Positions 58,924 through 64,000 of a stretch of DNA of 64,000 bases are shown here, one piece after another. Both the position numbers and the translations under genes were made by a program. The notes under the pieces are model-generated. The model had not been told where the DNA came from. It saw only the letters and a list, made by a program, of their open reading frames with translations, and ran no database searches. Origin of the DNA: Crambe crambe. Lineage: Eukaryota > Porifera > Demospongiae > Poecilosclerida > Crambeidae. The stretch is taken from assembly GCA_963924555.1 (NCBI GenBank), contig OZ004596.1:1240001-1304000 (forward strand), written 5' to 3'. Numbering within the stretch: the stretch's first letter is position 1; the number at the start of each line of letters is the position of its first letter.

Positions 58924-61900
58924 TCATCCCAGACCTGACCCTGATGGGCGTGATCTTGAAGTAGAGCCTACAATACTGGAAGTGGTGAAGGAACTCTTCT
59001 TACTAGATGAGTCACAGTACATGGTGTTAGACTCTCTACGCACATTAGACTCTCTACGCACATAGAACAAGATGTAGGCATGCTGAGAAAGAACGTGATG
59101 GAAGTCAATCTCTGTGACTGTGCTGTCATTGAAGTGATACCAAGATCCTGCAAATAGAAAATGGGAATGTAAGCATGAGGAAACTCCAATCCCATGTGTG
59201 GATATAGAGAATAGGAATGGAAATAAAAAATGAAATCCTGATCCTGTACATGGATAGAAAAGGCCCCTGAAAGGAATTGAACAGATAAAAAATAAAAAAT
59301 GGTCACAGAATTACAAAGGGAACCATGATTCTGTGAATAGAAAATGTAAACATGAAGGAAGAATGATAGCATCTATGCAGACAGCCATTTCACAAACATG
59401 TGAACCAGATACATACCGCATTGGTTAAAGGAGAGTTACATATAAAGTTCCTTTTATAGAGAATGCAAGTCGTATCCTGACAACAGCAGAATCCATGGAA
59501 GGGTTGACCACCAGTGGAGGTGTACCACCTATGGATGCTGGAGGTATACCACCTATGGATGCTACACCAGAAGCTAACTAAGCTGAAGGGGGTGTTGGAC
59601 ATCTGTCCAAGGAATACATTGCGATGACTTAGGTCTTCAAGCATAAACAATAACACTGAATAACAAGTCAATAGTTCAATAGAAACAGGGACATGTAAAA
59701 TGATGATTTGCAGTTCATTCTACCTGATCAACACTACAATACTGTTGAGTATATATTATTATGATTTAAAGGAATACATTAAAGGATTGTTGATACAGCC
59801 ACCACTGCACTACCAATTAGCCCTGAATTTGTTGAACATAACAGCAGCAGGGAGTGTCCGATGCAAACACGAGGAAAGAGCTAAGTACAAAATGCTCTCC
59901 CATGCAGGCACTCTGGTAAGTTCCCCCTTCTGAACATTCCAAACATGTTCCAGCAGTCAGTCCAGCATGATACATGTACGTACATGTCAAACTCCAGCAG
60001 GTCGGTTACATTCCAGCCATGTTTTACTGCTGAGATGAGCAGGTCAGTTCATTACAGAGCTAACCAGCCATGTTTCATCACTACAACAAGTTATGTTTAG
60101 CAAGAAAAAAGTCCCATTATGCTAGACTTAGTCCTAGTAGGCCAGTTATTTCAGACATGGGGTACAACTTGATGTTACATTGAATCCAAGACATATACAG
60201 AAAAGTACTAAACTCCAGCCAGTTATTTCAGCTGCATGGGGCTGATCTCCAACAGTTACTACTACATAGATGAATGGCAATCTCGAGAAATAATAGGTAG
60301 CTGCCAGCAAAGATGAATGCAATTAATTAATCTCATCTTGAGAGATAAAAGCCGCCAGTTGAGCATTATTATTGAAGACTTCCAAAAAAAGATTAGATTA
60401 CTGTAAATAAAACTCCCACTGGAGCCATGTTTAGGTTGGCTACTCCACTTGCATAATCCATCAGGGAAGATTTCATTAGGTACGCATTATGTCCCCTTAC
60501 AAATGCACACTGCATTATAAATACTACAATGGGATGTGGTTTTCAGTTGCAGAAGGCTCATAACTTTGACCTCAATACGGTGAGCAGTTTTTTTAAAAGG
60601 GTTACTGCCTGTTATGAACTACAAAGAAAACACACAACATAGAGCAGTTCTGTTTCAGCAAATTGTTGTGCTGCTGTCGTGAACAAACAAAAAAAAAAAG
60701 AAAGACTCTTTTGTAATTAGAGCGTTTGACATAGTGTCAGCTACTTATTAGCCAACCACCAACACTCAACAACAGATCAGCACAATCACAAACACAATCC
60801 ATCCTTATAGTAATGTAACTAACAACCACTAGAATCAATCAAAAAAAAAAAAAAAGAAGGAGAGATATCATTCTTGGTGACCCCCTATTAAGGTCACAAA
60901 TCAGAATGGAGGGGTGGGAAGATATTTAGTAATCTTCGTTCCTAAACCAATGATGATTTTGCTTAAGGCCAAAAAGACTGCAAGTCTGAGCAAAAACATT
61001 CCAAGATTCCAATCTAATTGGCAATAGATCGGCTCTCAGAGTTTGGTATTCCAATAGCCTAAAATGAATCACAGTCCACCTAGACAGAACCCAGATGATG
61101 CAGTCACAAAGGTGTGAGAATTAAACCAGCTATGCCATGTCCACATGCATCAGTAGTAAGTTACTAACACTATCATAAATGCTAGTACCAACTCTTAGGA
61201 GTTTAAAAAGCATGCTGCTGTACGACGAGTTCAGGATTATCCCTTCTGAGACTACAAGGTCAAAACAGTTGATCTCAATATTAAGAAATTAGTCCCTTCA
61301 CAGCTCAAAGTATAACACAACAGATGCATTCAATTACCTGATAATTCCAGAGGCAGCTCCACCCTTGGACTACAAAGAAGACTCATGTACATAAAGAGAG
61401 GGATGGTAAGCAAAGGTGGGGAGGTCAAGGTGCCCCCTACGTGATGATTTGTGCTCTGGTCTGGCACCGTCCTCAGATAGGCAGAAGATTCCCAAAAGGT
61501 ACTGACCACATGGGGGCACACCCCATTCACACTCTACACCATATCCCAGAGTGTCTCTAGGAAGTGGTGACTGCAAGCCCCCCACGGAGAGCCCGCGTAG
61601 CTAGAAGCCAGGGACAAACAAAACAATACACTCATTGCCATAGCCACCTCACTCCATTGCCATAGCCACCTCTAAGTTTTCCAGAACAAAGTGGTTCTGT
61701 CACTACCTACTTGACCTTAGCAACTGCAACTGCCACCAAGTAGTACTTAAATTCTGGGAATGAATCCCAAATCTGACTTCTCCCCCCCCCCCCCCCCCCC
61801 CCCCCCCCTCACTTAAATCCATAGCAACAACCTATAAGTTCTAAAAATATGTACCTGATTTTGGACTGAAGGCATATGCTGTGTAGTGTCCACAGGTGAC

Positions 61901-64000
61901 CCTACATATATTATAAAGACATATTCATTAAGAAGCAAGAACATCAAAAGATGATCATAATTCCCAGCACCATGCAATGCTAAGATATTCACTAAAGGCA
62001 AGATGTATACAAGGGCTTTTAGCTGTAATTAATCACCTCTTATTTCACTATTCAGTATTCACACAAGACCCAGTAAACGTACACTATTTTTGGCCAAGCA
62101 TAAATGTTCACTCGTGCCACACCTAAGTGCTAGGTAAGAATGACCCAATGCTGGACTCATTAGACAATTGGCAGCTTTCAAGCCAATTGAGATGTCTCTT
62201 AAATGCAACCTTAAAAGGTTCAAAGAAAAGTTAATTTCTTGCTAGAATACATAAACATTAAAAGAAGAATTGGTCCAAGGATTATACATGAGAAGACCCA
62301 CCCTGATCCGTGGTGCACAACAATGGCTGCAAGGTCATAAATCTCTCCCTCTCCTGTGGAACCCTTGTTCCTCGCTATGTATGAGGACATGTCAAGTCCA
62401 CGGAAGGGGAAGTGGACCATCGTGTCTATTTTCGTCCGAGAGAAAGCCGTGAAATGGAATCGCTTGAGATGAATGGTGAGAACCTAATAAGGGAATCAAT
62501 AAAGAACATGCATTGCTGATCAGTATAGCCACCAGGCCAAAGGATTATCTTTTGATTAAACAGTACTTAATATAATCAACAAACACGGGGGGGGGGGGGG
62601 GGGGGGGGGGGGGGCCAACTCAGCAAACTTAGCAGTATGTCTCCTTTTGAAGACTATCCCACACTCTATTATAAATACTAACTTTAAGCTTCTCCAATGA
62701 GCCTAGACCAACAGCAGATCGGCCCACAGCTATTTCATCATGCATCAAGCTCATAAAAATGCAAGGAATTTTCATGCTCAATTTCCAAGCTCTAAATATA
62801 AACCCAATGGTCAGAGAAAAGGAGTATTGTGTCCCTTACATTGGATAGTGTTTGGATGGACAGCTGTTTGGTGGAGGGTCGACGGCTTTTACAGCGGGGA
62901 CAGTAATACCACTCTGACTCTTGTAGCGTCTCCAGGTCTGTGAAACTGTCGAGACAGTCTAGAATGATATACAACAATAAGAGGTTCTAAAAACCCTACA
63001 TCCTCTCAGAACCAGATTCTGTTTGGTAAATAAAGAACCATACAGTCACAGATTCATATTCTAGGTACCTGAAAGATGGCAGTCAGGACTGGTTTTTTTC
63101 TTATCTTTCTTGGGAATATCCAAAGAAATATCTAACAATAGAAATAAACACAACATCACTAAACCCCACCTTTAAGGGTGGATCAATGATTTTTTTGTGG
63201 TTTTTTTGTCCATAACTTCCTTATACTTTACTTAAGATAGCCCTGCTATAGTTATAATGGAAGATTGCTCACCTAAAATCGGATCCAATTTCCGTGACTC
63301 GTTTCTACAGGTCAGACATGATACCTACATATGCATGATATATATATATAATTATATGTAAGGTAAATAGAAGTCCTAGCATGTATAAACTGACAGAATA
63401 AGATCACGTACATACTTCTCAGATGTGCAATACAAGTACCTACACAACCGCCCAAGCTATCAGGTATTTTTATAGTTCAAAAAGGTCACCATCCCAAACA
63501 TGAATGATTAATTTATGACAATCACTCAGATATGTAAAGGTTATTTCTTGGAATGATGGCTTATTTATTGCCATCCCTTGATGATGTAAGAACAATCCAC
63601 GATCAGCACTCCCTCACATATACATAGCCTATAAAACAAGCCCTCACGCACAAAATATTCAACCAAGAAAGTTAACCTACACATGTCACTACAGCCGATG
63701 CCATATATTACATTGTACTACTAAAAATGCTTCACATAACTAAACCTACAAAGTGAGACCCTATGAATATCTAAACATGACAGCTATGCCACAAATACAA
63801 ACATTAGTAGTCAATTTTCCAAATGGGATTATGTACTATGACCTCACTTCCAAACCATGCTCGGAATATAGCAAAACCCCCTTGGAGATAAGACATGGCT
63901 ATGGCATTATCAAAGTGGGGCCTGGGTACAAGGCTACATCTATGTGTATGTAACATAGATGTCATGTAACCATCACTCACGTCACTCTGAAGGATGCCTT
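58924..64000 (-). CDS. USP3: USP3-like ubiquitin-specific protease, C-terminal part (5' end outside window)
   Basis: Seven exons on the minus strand, in phase: >64,000-63,981; 63,324-63,273; 63,131-63,069; 62,958-62,840; 62,483-62,302; 61,901-61,855; 59,147-58,924. They encode the second half of a USP domain: GILQSDVSCLTC and YYCPRCKSRRPSTKQL (the zinc-binding CxxC pairs), VLTIHLKRFHFTAFS, VHFPFRGLDMSSYI, IYDLAAIVVHHGSG, the catalytic-His block VTCGHYTAYAFSPKSG, and WYHFNDSTVTEID ... HAYILFYVRR. RGLDM and YDLAAVVVHHGSG-type blocks point to USP3, a histone H2A/H2B deubiquitinase. The catalytic Cys box is beyond the window. The C-terminal tail has an 18-bp tandem duplication (VRRESNVRRESN) and a Ser-rich end. 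Confidence 0.9.
59148..61854. other. 2.7-kb last intron of the USP3-like gene
   Basis: By far the longest intron in the window. I see no exon or element with support in it. It holds A-rich runs (60,688; 60,840) and a run of about 27 C just before the next exon side (61,782-61,808). Confidence 0.6.
62587..62614. repeat. G homopolymer in a USP3-like intron
   Basis: About 28 consecutive G. Comparable C runs occur at 15,953-15,978, 21,824-21,848, 28,525-28,542, 33,625-33,646 and 61,782-61,808. Confidence 0.95.

Overview
This is animal nuclear DNA. Genes are split by mostly short GT-AG introns (about 50-300 bp), and several families are animal or cilium specific: INTS14, endophilin A, nephrocystin-1, DMXL/rabconnectin-3 and fibrinogen-related domains. 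Gene spacing is very tight (78-400 bp between many neighbours) and there are many short G/C homopolymer runs and small inverted-repeat elements. That suggests a compact invertebrate genome, perhaps a sponge; the phylum is an inference and I did not establish it.

Left part (1-22,010) is a tandem array of small secreted fibrinogen-related-domain (FReD) genes. Each gene has two exons: a 51-codon signal-peptide exon, and a roughly 225-codon exon holding the whole fibrinogen C-terminal domain. Six copies look intact (A 156-1036, B 3214-4105, E 7885-8797, G 10914-11801, I 16485-17368, J 18881-19784). One is freshly broken (D 6209-7077), and at least six are decayed or mosaic fragments. Most are on the minus strand; H and I are inverted. 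The copies share a TATA-box module and near-identical 5' halves, but differ strongly over the ligand-pocket segment. Copy B and copy E have near-identical flanks and 5' halves around unrelated pockets, which looks like segmental gene conversion. Inside the array lies a 588-bp inverted-repeat transposon with a perfect 9-bp target duplication and a captured RecQ-like helicase fragment, resembling a Pack-MULE. Two copies of the 3' end of a DHX34-like RNA helicase gene (12,112-13,712, open; about 21,187-22,009, decayed) bracket FReD copies H to J.

Right part (22,110-64,000) is single-copy housekeeping sequence with largely alternating strands: NPHP1 (+), an AF9/ENL YEATS gene (+), a leucine-rich-repeat gene (-), ABHD17 (+), INTS14 (+), endophilin A (-), an ARL9/10-like GTPase (+), POLG (-), DMXL (+), RIOK2 (-), a Rap/Ras-like GTPase (+) and a USP3-like deubiquitinase (-, cut by the window edge). 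Divergent pairs start 162 bp (POLG/DMXL), 220 bp (RIOK2/Ras), 326 bp (LRR/ABHD17) and about 400 bp (endophilin/ARL) apart, so they probably share bidirectional promoters. Convergent pairs end only 78-386 bp apart, apart from Ras/USP3.

Exon boundaries were assigned by hand from splice-site consensus, reading phase and remembered family sequence. Phase closes through all complete multi-exon genes except at one DMXL junction.
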